Positions 1 through 8,211 of a stretch of 64,000 bases of DNA are shown here, piece after piece; within the stretch, counting starts at the first letter, position 1; every line of letters starts with the position of its first letter. The DNA comes from Lysobacteraceae bacterium (GTDB taxonomy: Bacteria > Pseudomonadota > Gammaproteobacteria > Xanthomonadales > Xanthomonadaceae). Under the pieces are notes generated by a model. It was not told the origin of the DNA, did not search any database, and saw nothing but the letters and a program-made list of their open reading frames with translations. Made by a program: the position numbers and the translations under genes. Where the stretch lies: positions 1 through 64,000 of the forward strand of contig BPKJ01000003.1 in NCBI GenBank assembly GCA_026005075.1, in the 5' to 3' direction.

Positions 1-18
1 CTGCGCCGATCGGCGCAG
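1..18. repeat. perfect 18-bp palindrome at window edge
   Basis: The first 18 bases, CTGCGCCGATCGGCGCAG, equal their own reverse complement. The site lies 3' of the minus-strand amidohydrolase. No T-run follows within the window on the minus strand because the window ends here. It could be the hairpin of a terminator for the amidohydrolase or a dyad operator for a neighbour outside the window. Confidence 0.5.
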
Positions 19-57
19 GCCTCGGGCAGAACCCCTGCAAGGGGCGGCAGGGACGGC

Positions 58-1710
58 CTAGGGGCGCTGCCAGACCGGACGGCCGTCGACCCAGGTGGCG
101 CGGACCGGGTGGCGCAGCAGCGCCGTGGGTTCGGCGCGCAACGGATCGAGGTCGAGCAGCACGAAATCCGCGCGCAGGCCCGGGCGCAAGGCACCCACCT
201 CGTTCTCGTCGAAGGCGGCCCAGGCGGCGTCCACGGTGAAGCCGCGCAGTGCCTCGAAGGCGGTCAGTTTCTCCTGCGGCATCCATCCGCCCTCGGGTTC
301 GCCGGAGGTCGACTGCCGGGTGATGGCGGCGTACAGGCCGAGCATGGGGTCGACGGATTCCACCGGAAAGTCGGAGCCCAGTGCGAGGCGCACGCCGGCA
401 TCGCGGAAGCGACGCCACGCATAGCCGCCCAGGATGCGCTCGGGGCCGACGCGCTGTTCGGCCCAGCCCATGTCCGAGGTCGCGTGGGTCGGCTGCATCG
501 AGGCGATCACCCCGAGCCGGCGGAAACGGGGCAGATCGTCCGGATCCACGATCTGCGCGTGCTCGATGCGCCAGCGGTGGTCGCTGCCCGCGCGCGCGCC
601 GAGAACCTCGGCGTACAGGTCGAGCACCCGCCGGTTGGCGGCATCACCGATGGCGTGGGTCGCCACCTGCAGGCCGCAGTCGCGCGCCTTGACCATGGCC
701 GCGCGCAGCGCGGCCATGCCGGTCACCTCCAGCCCGCGCTGGCCGGGGGCGTCGCTGTAGTCCTGTTGCAGCAGGGCCCCGCGCGAGCCCAGCGCCCCGT
801 CCGCATAGAGCTTGACCGCTGCCATGGCGAGGCGTCCGGAAGGGTGCCGGTAGGGACCCCCCTCGCGGCAGCGGGCCGCCAGCGCCTCGGCATCGCCGTC
901 GGCCATCGCGCGGATGCGCAGGGGCAGGGCGCCCTCGTCGGCCATCCGTCGCAGCAGGGCGAAGACCGTCTCGGACACTCCTGCATCGTGGACGCCGGTC
1001 AGGCCGCGCGCGACCAGGGCGGCCATGCTGCGCTCCAGCGCCTGCCGCAGGCGGGCCTCGTCCGGCGGCGGAACCAGCCGTTCCACGAGGGCCATGGCAG
1101 CGTCCACGAACACCCCGGTCGGCATGCCGCCCTGCCGCAGGATCTGCCCGCCCTCGGGCTGCCAGTCACCCTGCAGCGGGCGTTCCACCCGCGCCATGGC
1201 CGCACGGTTGGCCCAGCCGGCGTGGCCATCCACCCGCTCCAGCCAGACCGGCCGGTCCGGGAACGCCGCATCCAGCACGGCGGCGGTCGGAAAGTGCTTC
1301 TCGGGCCAGAGGTTCTGGTCCCAGCCACGGCCCAGCAGCCAGGCCCCCGCGGGCAGGTCTGCGGCGAAGGCACGCAGGCGCTCGACCACCTCCTGGGGGC
1401 TGCGCGCGCCCGACAGGTCGGCCTGCAGCAGGGACAGACCATGCCCGAGGACGTGGCCGTGCGCGTCGATCAGCCCGGGGATGACCACCGCATCCCCGGC
1501 CCGAACCTCCCGTGCCTGCGGATACGCCTTGCGAAGTGGCTCGGCGCGGCCCGTGGCGAGGATCCTGCCCTCGTCGTCAAAGACCATGGCCTCGGCGTAC
1601 GGCCGATCCGGATCCATGGTCAGGATGCGCGCTGCCTCCAGCCGGGTCAGGGCCGCGGCAGGGGCGCTCAGGACGAGGGCAAGCAGGGCGATCCGGCAAC
1701 GGTGGGGCAT
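58..1710 (-). CDS. exported amidohydrolase (amidohydrolase 3 / YtcJ-like)
   Basis: A 550-residue member of the amidohydrolase superfamily, YtcJ-like branch, whose characterised relatives are metal-dependent hydrolases acting on amide or related bonds; the substrate here is unknown. Residues 1-20 form a signal peptide (hydrophobic LLALVLSAPAAA), so the enzyme is probably periplasmic. The metal-binding HxH signature is seen in GLIDAHGHVLGHG near residue 80. Later metal ligands fit the conserved ATHAIGD, RIEHAQ and LALGSDFPVE segments. Length is normal for the family. It is followed on the same strand, after 79 bases, by nothing related: the next gene upstream is an Lrp-type regulator, also minus strand. 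The ATG start is chosen because it gives the signal peptide directly. Confidence 0.85.
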   Translation of the reverse strand: MPHRCRIALLALVLSAPAAALTRLEAARILTMDPDRPYAEAMVFDDEGRILATGRAEPLRKAYPQAREVRAGDAVVIPGLIDAHGHVLGHGLSLLQADLSGARSPQEVVERLRAFAADLPAGAWLLGRGWDQNLWPEKHFPTAAVLDAAFPDRPVWLERVDGHAGWANRAAMARVERPLQGDWQPEGGQILRQGGMPTGVFVDAAMALVERLVPPPDEARLRQALERSMAALVARGLTGVHDAGVSETVFALLRRMADEGALPLRIRAMADGDAEALAARCREGGPYRHPSGRLAMAAVKLYADGALGSRGALLQQDYSDAPGQRGLEVTGMAALRAAMVKARDCGLQVATHAIGDAANRRVLDLYAEVLGARAGSDHRWRIEHAQIVDPDDLPRFRRLGVIASMQPTHATSDMGWAEQRVGPERILGGYAWRRFRDAGVRLALGSDFPVESVDPMLGLYAAITRQSTSGEPEGGWMPQEKLTAFEALRGFTVDAAWAAFDENEVGALRPGLRADFVLLDLDPLRAEPTALLRHPVRATWVDGRPVWQRP

Positions 1711-1789
1711 GCGCGGCTCCAGTCGGCGTGGGGGGTGGCAGCATGTTCGGCCGCCGCCCGGCCGGCCGCAAGCGGGCGGGCCGGCGGGA

Positions 1790-2263
1790 TCAGGCCGCCG
1801 GCACCGGCAGGGCAGGGCCGGACTTGACCTCGCGCAGGGAGAGACTGGAGTTGATCTCCTTCACGCCTGGCAAGGCGCGCAGGACCTCGCGCGCGAAGTC
1901 GCCGAACTCCCTGAGGTCGTGGGCGACGACCTCCAGCAGGTAGTCGTACTCCCCGGTCACGTTGTGGCAGGCGATGACACGGTCGAGGTCGCGCACCGCC
2001 TGCTCGAAGCGGTCGCCGAGGTCGCGGTGGTGGTTTTCCAGCATGACGTGGACGAAGGCGGTGACCCCCCAGCCCAGCCGGAGCGGATCGAGGCGGGCGT
2101 GGTAGCCCCGGATCAGCCCCGCAGCCTCCAACGCCTTGACCCGCCGCCAGCAGGGCGAGGGGCTGAGCGCGACGCGTTCGGCGAGCTGGGCGGTGGTCAG
2201 ACGGGCGTCGGCCTGCAGGGCGAGCAGCAGAAGGCGGTCGGTGCGGTCGATGGCCTGGGGCAT
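1790..2263 (-). CDS. Lrp/AsnC-family transcriptional regulator (MdeR-like)
   Basis: A 157-residue Lrp/AsnC-type regulator. The N-terminal helix-turn-helix (about residues 5-60, with the LAERVALSPSPCWRRVKALE recognition region) is followed by an RAM ligand-binding domain that ends in the typical KEINSSLSLREVK strand. The ORF track begins 53 codons earlier, but family alignment and the ATG before PQAIDRTDR place the start at 2263. The gene is divergent from methionine gamma-lyase across about 130 bases. In Pseudomonas putida the Lrp-type activator MdeR is likewise divergent from mdeA, so a role as methionine-responsive activator of the lyase gene is a strong inference. Autoregulation is likely for this family but not shown by the sequence. 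Confidence 0.88.
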   Translation of the reverse strand: MPQAIDRTDRLLLLALQADARLTTAQLAERVALSPSPCWRRVKALEAAGLIRGYHARLDPLRLGWGVTAFVHVMLENHHRDLGDRFEQAVRDLDRVIACHNVTGEYDYLLEVVAHDLREFGDFAREVLRALPGVKEINSSLSLREVKSGPALPVPAA

Positions 2264-2297
2264 GATCTTGCGCTCATGAAGGAAATAGCAGTAAAAA

Positions 2298-2322
2298 CAT
2301 GCCCAAAAATAGCGCTGGCATG
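2298..2322. promoter_or_regulatory. inverted repeat in regulator/lyase intergenic region
   Basis: The spacer between the Lrp-type gene and the lyase gene is unusually AT-rich for this window. It contains the dyad CATGCC-N13-GGCATG, surrounded by A-tracts on both sides. Lrp-family proteins bind bendable AT-rich DNA carrying such dyads, so this is a candidate operator for control of one or both genes. The assignment is inferred from position and symmetry only. Confidence 0.4.
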
Positions 2323-2393
2323 GGAAAAAAGCAAAGGCTTTCTGCGGGCAGGGCGCGAGAATGGGCAGAACGTTCCGTTGCCGGAGTCCTGCC

Positions 2394-3609
2394 ATGCCGC
2401 ATCGCCCTGCCGACTTCGCCACCGTCGCGATCCATCACGGCTACTCTCCGCAGGAGCATCAGGGTGCGCTGGTGCCGCCGATCCATGTCTCCTCCACCTT
2501 CGTCTTCCCGGATGCGGCCACCGCGGCGGGCTGCTTTGCCGGCGAGCGACCCGGCTACATCTACTCGCGGATCGCCAACCCCACCGTCGATCTGGTCGAG
2601 CAGCGGGTGGCGCGGCTCGAGCAGGCCGAGGCGGCGGTGGCCTTCGCCTCGGGCATGGGGGCGATCACCTCGACCCTGTGGACGCTGCTCTCGCCGGGGG
2701 ACGAGGTGCTGGTGGACACCACGGTCTACGGCTGCACGTTCGCCTTCCTGCATCATGGGCTGGAGCGTTTCGGGGTGCGTGTCCGGCACGTGGACATGAC
2801 CCGGCTCGAGGTCCTGGCGCGGGCCTTCTCGCCGGCGACGCGGATGGTCTACTTCGAGACTCCGGCCAACCCCAACATGCGCCTGGTGGACATCGCCGGC
2901 GTGGCCGCGCTGGCCCGGCGCCACGGCGCGCGGGTGGTGGTCGACAACACCTACTGCAGCCCCTGGCTGCAGCGGCCGCTGACCCTGGGCGCGGACATCG
3001 TGCTGCACTCGGCGACCAAGTACCTCGGCGGGCACGGCGACCTCACCGCGGGCGTGGTCGCCACCTCGGCCGAACTGGCGCGGCGGATCCGCATGGAGGG
3101 CCTCAAGGACCTGACCGGCGCGGCGCTCGGGCCGCACGAGGCCCACGGCATCCTGCGCGGCCTCAAGACGCTGCACCTGCGCATGGAGCGGCATTGCGAC
3201 AACGCCGAGGCCATTGCCGCATGGCTGGAGCGGCACCCCGCGGTGGCCAGCGTGGCCTACCCGGGCCTCGTCCGGCACCCGCAGCACGATCTCGCCCGTC
3301 GGCAGATGGACCGCTTCGGCGGCATGCTGGCCTTCGAACTCGAGGGCGGCGTGGAGGCCGGGCGCCGGTTCATGGATGCGCTGGAGCTGATCGCGCGGGC
3401 GGTGAGCCTCGGCGACGCCGAGACCCTGGCCCAGCACCCGGCCTCGATGACCCACTCCACCTACACGCCCGAGCAGCGGGCGGCGCACGGGATCAGCGAG
3501 GGCCTGATCCGGCTCTCGGCCGGTCTCGAGCACATCGACGACCTGCTTGGCCGACCTCGCGCAGGCGCTGGATTTCGCCGCCGGCCGCCGCACGGTGCAG
3601 GCGGCCTGA
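2394..3609 (+). CDS. megL: methionine gamma-lyase, apparent 1-nt frameshift near 3' end
   Basis: PLP-dependent Cys/Met-metabolism enzyme that would split methionine into methanethiol, 2-oxobutyrate and ammonia. The PLP lysine is in HSATKYLGG (about K209). The cysteine of VYGCTFAF (about C114) matches the active-site Cys typical of methionine gamma-lyases rather than cystathionine enzymes. The ORF-track start is 11 codons too early; ATG at 2394 begins the conserved region. In the reported frame the protein loses homology after LEHIDDLL and runs Arg/Gly/Pro-rich to 3680. Removing one G at 3549-3550 restores ADLAQALDFAAGRR and a stop at 3607-3609, giving 404 residues, the usual size. The shift is either an assembly error or a real C-terminal lesion. 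The divergent Lrp-type gene supports the identification. Confidence 0.88.
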
Positions 3610-3615
3610 GCGGGA

Positions 3616-3873
3616 TCAGGACTCCGGGCGCTCGGGCAGCGAGACCGAGATGTCGAGCACGTCGTGCTCGCCGTCCTTGACCAGATCCACCTTGACCGCG
3701 TCGGCATCGACGTGCACGTACTTGGTGATCAGCGCCAGAAGTTCGCGCTGCAGCTCGGGGAGGTAGTCCGGACCGCCGCGCGTGCTGCGCTCCTGGGCGA
3801 CGATGATGCGCAGCCGCTCCTTGGCGATGGAGGCGGTGTTCCTGCGCGCACGGAGGAAATCGAACAGGGCCAT
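3616..3873 (-). CDS. minE: cell division topological specificity factor MinE
   Basis: An 85-residue MinE. It opens with the membrane-targeting and MinD-binding segment [21 protein letters not shown], followed by the C-terminal dimerisation domain ([17 protein letters not shown]). MinE stimulates the MinD ATPase and drives pole-to-pole Min oscillation so that division occurs at mid-cell. The ATG at 3873 is used; the longer ORF-track version simply reads through minD in another frame. It is the last gene of minC-minD-minE, starting one base after the minD stop codon, so translational coupling is likely. It converges with methionine gamma-lyase, whose corrected stop is only 6 bases away. Confidence 0.96.
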   Translation of the reverse strand: MALFDFLRARRNTASIAKERLRIIVAQERSTRGGPDYLPELQRELLALITKYVHVDADAVKVDLVKDGEHDVLDISVSLPERPES

Positions 3874-3874
3874 C

Positions 3875-4684
3875 TCAACCCCCGAACAGCCGGGACAGCA
3901 GGCCCTTCTTCTCGGCCTGCGTGAAGCGCATCGGGCGTTCCTCGCCGAGCAGCCGCGCCACCGCATCCTGGTAGGCCTGGCCGGCCTGCGATGCGGCGTC
4001 GAGCACCACTGGCTCGCCCTTGTTGGAGGCGTTGAGCACGTCGGCGGATTCGGGGATCACGCCCAGCGTCTTGAGGCCGAGCACCTCCTCGACGTCGGCG
4101 ATGGAAAGCATCTCCCCGGCCTCGACCCGGCGGGGGCTGTAGCGGGTGAGCAGCAGGTGCTCGGTGACCCGCTTGCCCTGCTCGGCATGCCGGGTCTTGG
4201 AGGCCAGCAGGCCGAGGATGCGGTCCGAGTCACGCACCGAGGACACCTCCGGGTTGACCACCACGATCGCCCGGTCGGCGAAGTACATGGCAAGGAAGGC
4301 GCCCTTCTCGATGCCGGCCGGCGAGTCGCAGACGATGTAGTCGAATCCGTCCTCGGCCAGGTCCTTCAGCACCTTCTCCACGCCCTCCATGGTCAGGGCG
4401 TCCTTGTCGCGGGTCTGGGAGGCGGCAAGGATGTGCAGGTTCTCGATGCGCTTGTCACGGATCAGCGCCTGCTTGAGCGAGGCCTCGCCCTGGATGACGT
4501 TGACGAAGTCGTAGACCACGCGCCGCTCGCAGCCCATGATCAGGTCCAGGTTGCGCAGGCCGACGTCGAAATCGATCACCGCGACCTTGTGGCCGCGCAT
4601 GGCGAGCCCGCAGGCGATGGATGCGCTGGTGGTGGTCTTGCCGACCCCGCCCTTGCCGGAAGTGACGACGATGATTTCAGCCAA
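3875..4684 (-). CDS. minD: septum site-determining ATPase MinD
   Basis: A 269-residue deviant-Walker ATPase of the ParA/MinD family. The P-loop [15 protein letters not shown] begins at residue 7. The C-terminus ([12 protein letters not shown]) is the amphipathic membrane-targeting helix. In its ATP form MinD binds the inner membrane and recruits MinC to block FtsZ at the poles; MinE releases it. The length matches the family. It sits between minC (42 bases upstream) and minE (1 base downstream) on the same strand. Confidence 0.97.
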   Translation of the reverse strand: MAEIIVVTSGKGGVGKTTTSASIACGLAMRGHKVAVIDFDVGLRNLDLIMGCERRVVYDFVNVIQGEASLKQALIRDKRIENLHILAASQTRDKDALTMEGVEKVLKDLAEDGFDYIVCDSPAGIEKGAFLAMYFADRAIVVVNPEVSSVRDSDRILGLLASKTRHAEQGKRVTEHLLLTRYSPRRVEAGEMLSIADVEEVLGLKTLGVIPESADVLNASNKGEPVVLDAASQAGQAYQDAVARLLGEERPMRFTQAEKKGLLSRLFGG

Positions 4685-4726
4685 GGATCGGTTCTCCAGA
4701 GAGATCGTGGTGTCGGGTAGGCCGGA

Positions 4727-5467
4727 TCAGGGCATCGCGGCCAGGTGAAGCTTGCCATCCTCGAGCCATGCCTGGACCGGACGGCCACGGAGCTCGGCCG
4801 GAAGGTCGTCGAGCACCCGGTAGACGCCGGCGATGGCGACCAGCTCGGCATGGAACTCGCGGCAGAAGATGCGCGCCTTGTCGTTGCCCTGGGCCCCGGC
4901 CAGCGCGCGCCCCCGCAGCGCACCATACACGTGAATCGAGCCGTCGGCGATGACCTCGGCGCCGGCGCTGACCGCCGCGCAGATGGTGAGGTCGCCGCCG
5001 CGGGCGTAATGCTGCTGGCCGGAGCGCAGGGGCTGGGTCAGCAGCGCCGGAGCGCTGCCGGGTTCGGCGGGCGGCTCGGCGGCCCTGGCAGGCGGCGGGG
5101 CGGGTTCGGGCGTCGGGTCCGCGGTCTCGTAGCGGGCACGGAACTTGGCCAGCAGCGGCAGGTCGAGGGCGACCGCAAGCTGCTCGATCTCGCGGGTGCC
5201 GAACCCCAGGGCGACCGGGTAGACGCCCGCGCCGCGCAGTCCGTCGAGGAGCTCGCGCATGGGGCCCGGCTCGGGGCAGCGGCTGAGCGAGCCGACGTCC
5301 ACCACCACCGGCGCACGGGCGAACAGCCGCGGCGCACGCTCGACGCGCTCGCGCATCTCCGTCACCAGCGCCGGGACGTCCCAGACCCGGATGCGGAGGT
5401 TGGCGATGCCAACCTGGCCGATCTTGAGCTCGCCGGCCTGCTCGAGGCCTTCCTGGGTTCCTGCCAT
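4727..5467 (-). CDS. minC: septum site-determining protein MinC
   Basis: A 246-residue inhibitor of FtsZ assembly. The N-terminal domain (about 1-105) is joined by an Ala/Pro-rich linker (about 118-150) to the right-handed beta-helix C-terminal domain. That domain carries the RSGQQHYARGGDLTI start and the repeated Gly-containing turns (GAEVIADGSIHVYGALRGRA) that bind MinD. Length and motif order are normal. It begins only 3 bases after the expected stop of the upstream GNAT gene, so the two may be co-transcribed. Because of a frameshift in that GNAT, ribosomes reading the uncorrected frame would run right through minC out of frame. Confidence 0.95.
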   Translation of the reverse strand: MAGTQEGLEQAGELKIGQVGIANLRIRVWDVPALVTEMRERVERAPRLFARAPVVVDVGSLSRCPEPGPMRELLDGLRGAGVYPVALGFGTREIEQLAVALDLPLLAKFRARYETADPTPEPAPPPARAAEPPAEPGSAPALLTQPLRSGQQHYARGGDLTICAAVSAGAEVIADGSIHVYGALRGRALAGAQGNDKARIFCREFHAELVAIAGVYRVLDDLPAELRGRPVQAWLEDGKLHLAAMP

Positions 5468-5470
5468 GCC

Positions 5471-6074
5471 TCAGGTCCCGGTGGCGAGGCGGGGGGGGCG
5501 CGGAGGGGAGCCTGCGGCTGCGCAGCCAGTCGAGGTCGGGCAGGCCGCCGCGTTCGAGGTAGGTCTGGCGCACCCAGGCATGGCTGCACAAGGCCTTGGC
5601 CAGCAGCGAGACCCGCCGGCCGACGCCCGGCATGATCTGCTGGCCCACTTCCTGGAAGCCGTAGGTGCCATGGAACAGTACCGCGACGTCGTTGCGCGGC
5701 TCGAGAAAGACCTCGCAGGTCAGCAGCGGCACGCGGACCTCGGCGTAGCTGTTGACGTCGGCGTAGAAGGCGCGCCCGACGCCGATGCCGCGGCGCGGGC
5801 TGGCGATCACGATGCGGTCGATGTACAGGAACTCCGGGTAGCGCTCCCGGAACCAGAGGAAGTTGGGACTGGAATGGGGGTCGCGGGCGTCGAAGGCGAT
5901 CAGGAATCCGGCCACCAGGCCATCGACCTCCGCGACCCTGAAATAGCTCGCATGCTGGTAGAAGCGGGCCAGCCCGGCCCGATCCAGCGGCAGGATGTCG
6001 ATGCCCGCCGCATTGTTGAGCGCGAGGACCGGGTCGAGATCCGTCTCGGTCACGTCGCGGATGGTGATCGGCAT
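5471..6074 (-). CDS. GNAT-family N-acetyltransferase, frameshift in a C8 tract
   Basis: A predicted acetyl-CoA-dependent acyltransferase of about 200 residues. The GNAT fold shows in YIDRIVIASPRRGIGVGRAFY (acetyl-CoA loop, R/Q-x-x-G-x-G/A type) and the closing strand region GTYGFQEVGQ. The start is taken at ATG 6074 (MPITIRDVTE). Reading as given, the frame passes an 8-C run (5491-5498 on the plus strand as G8) and continues through minC to 4677. With seven C residues it would stop at TGA 5471-5473, just before minC. The shift is therefore either a homopolymer sequencing error or a slippage-prone tract. Substrate unknown; placement before minC looks positional rather than functional. Confidence 0.75.
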
Positions 6075-6167
6075 TCCCTGTCTCCGTGCGCCTGTCGCCA
6101 ACGGGCCCTCCCGGGGCCGGCGCGGATTATCGCACGAAGCCCCGTGCCGGCATGACCTTCGGCGCAG

Positions 6168-6195
6168 GTGACCGGGCTTGTCCCGCCACTACACT
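6168..6195 (+). promoter_or_regulatory. sigma70-like promoter for histidine kinase, possibly leaderless
   Basis: GTGACC and TACACT are separated by 16 bases. The -10 element ends only 6 bases before the ATG at 6202, so a standard start site would fall on or next to the A of the start codon. This suggests a leaderless transcript. The assignment is by consensus match alone. Confidence 0.45.
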
Positions 6196-6201
6196 GGCGC
6201 C

Positions 6202-7383
6202 ATGAACTGGGCACGCATCCGACCGTCGCTGCTACTGAGCCTCGCTGGCTCGTTCACCTGGCTCTGCGTCGGCCTCCCGCTGCTGTGGGAGGTGGCCCTT
6301 CCCGCCGCGGAGGACGGGCTCGGGGCGGGGAGGATGCTGGGCTGGGGCGTGAGCCATGCCGTCTTCGGCGGCGCCTTCGTGTTTCTCTCCCTGCGCCTCG
6401 GGCGGCCCGTGCGCACCGGGCTCGATCGGGCGGCGCTGGCCCTCTTGACCGCAAGTGCGCTGGGGGTCAGCCACTTCAGCCAGAGCGGGCTGGGCGGGAT
6501 CCTGCTGATGGTGGTCGCGGGGGTGCTGCCCTGGGTGCTCGCCGTGCGCTCCGGTATTGCGTGGATGCTGCTGCAGCACGCCGCACTGGTGCCGGTGTTC
6601 GCGCTCGGTCAGACCTTTCCGTGGTGGGGGGCGCTGTTCCAGGCCCTCCTGTACGTGGGCTATTCGAGCTTTGTCTTCGTCACCAGCCTGGTGGCGCGCC
6701 AGCAGGCCCGCGACGGCGATGCCCTGCGCCGGCTCAATGCCGAGCTGCGCGCGACCCGCGTGCTGCTCGCCGAGAGCTCGCGGGCCAACGAGCGCGTGCG
6801 CATCGCCCGCGAGCTGCACGACCTGCTCGGCCATCACCTGACCGCACTCAGTCTCAATCTCGAGGTCGCCAGCCATCTGGCCTCCGGACGGGCGCGGGAG
6901 CTCGTCAGCCAGGCCCAGTCCCTGGCCCGCCTGCTGCTCGCCGACGTGCGCGAGGCGGTCAGCCAGCTGCGCGACCGCGACGGCGTGGATGTGGCGGGCG
7001 CGCTGCGGGCCCTGGTCGAGGGGCTCCCCGGCATGGAGGTGGAACTGATCGTGCCGGAGACGCTCGCGGCGACCGATCCGGACCGCGCGCAGATCCTGCT
7101 GCGCTGCGCCCAGGAGGCGGTGACCAACACCGTCCGCCACGCGGCGGCCCGACGGCTGCGCCTGGAGGTGCGCCCCGAGCCCGGCGGACTGCGCCTGCAG
7201 GCGCGCGATGACGGTCGGGGCTGCGAGGCCGTGCAGGTCGGCAACGGCTTGCGCGGGATGCAGGAGCGGCTGCAGGATCGCGGCGGCTGGCTGCGTTTCG
7301 AGACGGCGCCGGGGCGCGGCTTCCAGCTCGAGGCCTGGCTGCCGGATGCCGAGGCGGACCGACGAGAGGAGAGGAAACGGTGA
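6202..7383 (+). CDS. sensor histidine kinase, NarL/DesK type
   Basis: A 393-residue membrane sensor kinase. The first ~180 residues form about five or six hydrophobic helices with no recognisable soluble sensor domain, resembling DesK-like kinases that sense through the membrane. The HisKA_3 phospho-acceptor box is RIARELHDLLGHHLT, with His206 as the likely phosphorylation site. The HATPase domain follows, with the N box (EAVTNTVRHAAA) and G boxes (DDGRGC, GNGLRGMQERL). The start at ATG 6202 is preferred over the track start 8 codons upstream because a good -10 element precedes it. Its last codons overlap the GTG start of the response regulator by 4 bases, so they form one coupled pair. The signal is unknown. 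Confidence 0.9.
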   Translation: MNWARIRPSLLLSLAGSFTWLCVGLPLLWEVALPAAEDGLGAGRMLGWGVSHAVFGGAFVFLSLRLGRPVRTGLDRAALALLTASALGVSHFSQSGLGGILLMVVAGVLPWVLAVRSGIAWMLLQHAALVPVFALGQTFPWWGALFQALLYVGYSSFVFVTSLVARQQARDGDALRRLNAELRATRVLLAESSRANERVRIARELHDLLGHHLTALSLNLEVASHLASGRARELVSQAQSLARLLLADVREAVSQLRDRDGVDVAGALRALVEGLPGMEVELIVPETLAATDPDRAQILLRCAQEAVTNTVRHAAARRLRLEVRPEPGGLRLQARDDGRGCEAVQVGNGLRGMQERLQDRGGWLRFETAPGRGFQLEAWLPDAEADRREERKR

Positions 7384-8033
7384 GCGATGCCCCGATCCGG
7401 GTCCTGCTGGTGGACGACCAGACGCTGGTGCGACAGGGGATCCGCTCCCTGCTCGAGCTGTCCGACCGGATCCGCGTGGTGGGTGAGGCGGCAGACGGGC
7501 GCCAGGCGGTGGAGCAGATCCCCACGCTGCAGCCGGACGTGGTGCTGATGGACATGCGCATGCCGGTCATGAACGGGCTCGAGGCCCTGGAGTGGCTGGC
7601 CGCCCGCGAGGCCCTGCCGCCGACCATCATCCTCACCACCTTCGACGACGACGAGCTCGTGCTGGCCGGCATCCGTGCCGGCGCCCGGGGTTACCTGCTC
7701 AAGGACGTCTCGCTCGAGCAGCTGGTCGAGGCCATCTGCACGGTCGCTTCCGGGGGCACGCTGGTGCAGCCCGCGCTGACCCAGCGTCTGCTCACCGGCC
7801 TCGGTGGGCTGCGCAACGCGTTCAGCAGCCTCGACCAGCCGGATCCGCTGACCGAGCGCGAGACCGAGATCCTGCGGTTGATGGCCGGTGGCTACAGCAA
7901 CCGGGAGATCGCAGGCTCGCTGGGCGTGGCCGAGGGGACGGTCAAGAACCACGTCTCCAGCATCCTCTCCAAGCTCGGTGTCCGCGACCGCACGCGGGCC
8001 GTGCTGCGTGCCTTCGAGCTGCGTCTGATCTGA
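7380..8033 (+). CDS. LuxR/NarL-family response regulator
   Basis: A 217-residue response regulator. The receiver domain (1-120) has acidic residues D12/D13, phospho-acceptor D58 (VVLMDMRMP) and the conserved Lys in YLLKD. A C-terminal LuxR-type helix-turn-helix (about 150-215; LTERETEILRLMAGGYSNREIA, GTVKNHVSSILSKL) binds DNA. The GTG start overlaps the kinase stop codon, giving translational coupling with its cognate kinase. Targets are unknown; the gene downstream (SRPBCC protein) has its own spacer of 178 bases and need not be a target. Confidence 0.93.
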   Translation: MSDAPIRVLLVDDQTLVRQGIRSLLELSDRIRVVGEAADGRQAVEQIPTLQPDVVLMDMRMPVMNGLEALEWLAAREALPPTIILTTFDDDELVLAGIRAGARGYLLKDVSLEQLVEAICTVASGGTLVQPALTQRLLTGLGGLRNAFSSLDQPDPLTERETEILRLMAGGYSNREIAGSLGVAEGTVKNHVSSILSKLGVRDRTRAVLRAFELRLI

Positions 8034-8211
8034 GCCCGTGACGCCGTTCACGGAGTACGGGCGCCGCCGCGGCTGTGGCGAGGGCGGCCGCACCTGCTAG
8101 CATAGCCCCTTCCCGGCCCGGGGCCGTGGCGCTGGTGCGCCTTCCGGGTCAGGCCGCAACCCGCCTCCCGCCGGTATCGCGAGGAGGCCGTCACCGCCCG
8201 TGGAGCCCTGA

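Noticed and set aside
914-3766. 950-residue plus-strand ORF across the amidohydrolase, Lrp gene and lyase
   Set aside because: Arg/Ala/Gly/Pro-rich shadow of genuine genes in other frames; no domain similarity and no ribosome-binding site.
8034-8211. Small gene or RNA between the response regulator and SRPBCC gene
   Set aside because: Only a TAGCAT -10-like box is seen; no ORF with start and ribosome-binding site, and no hairpin with a T-run.
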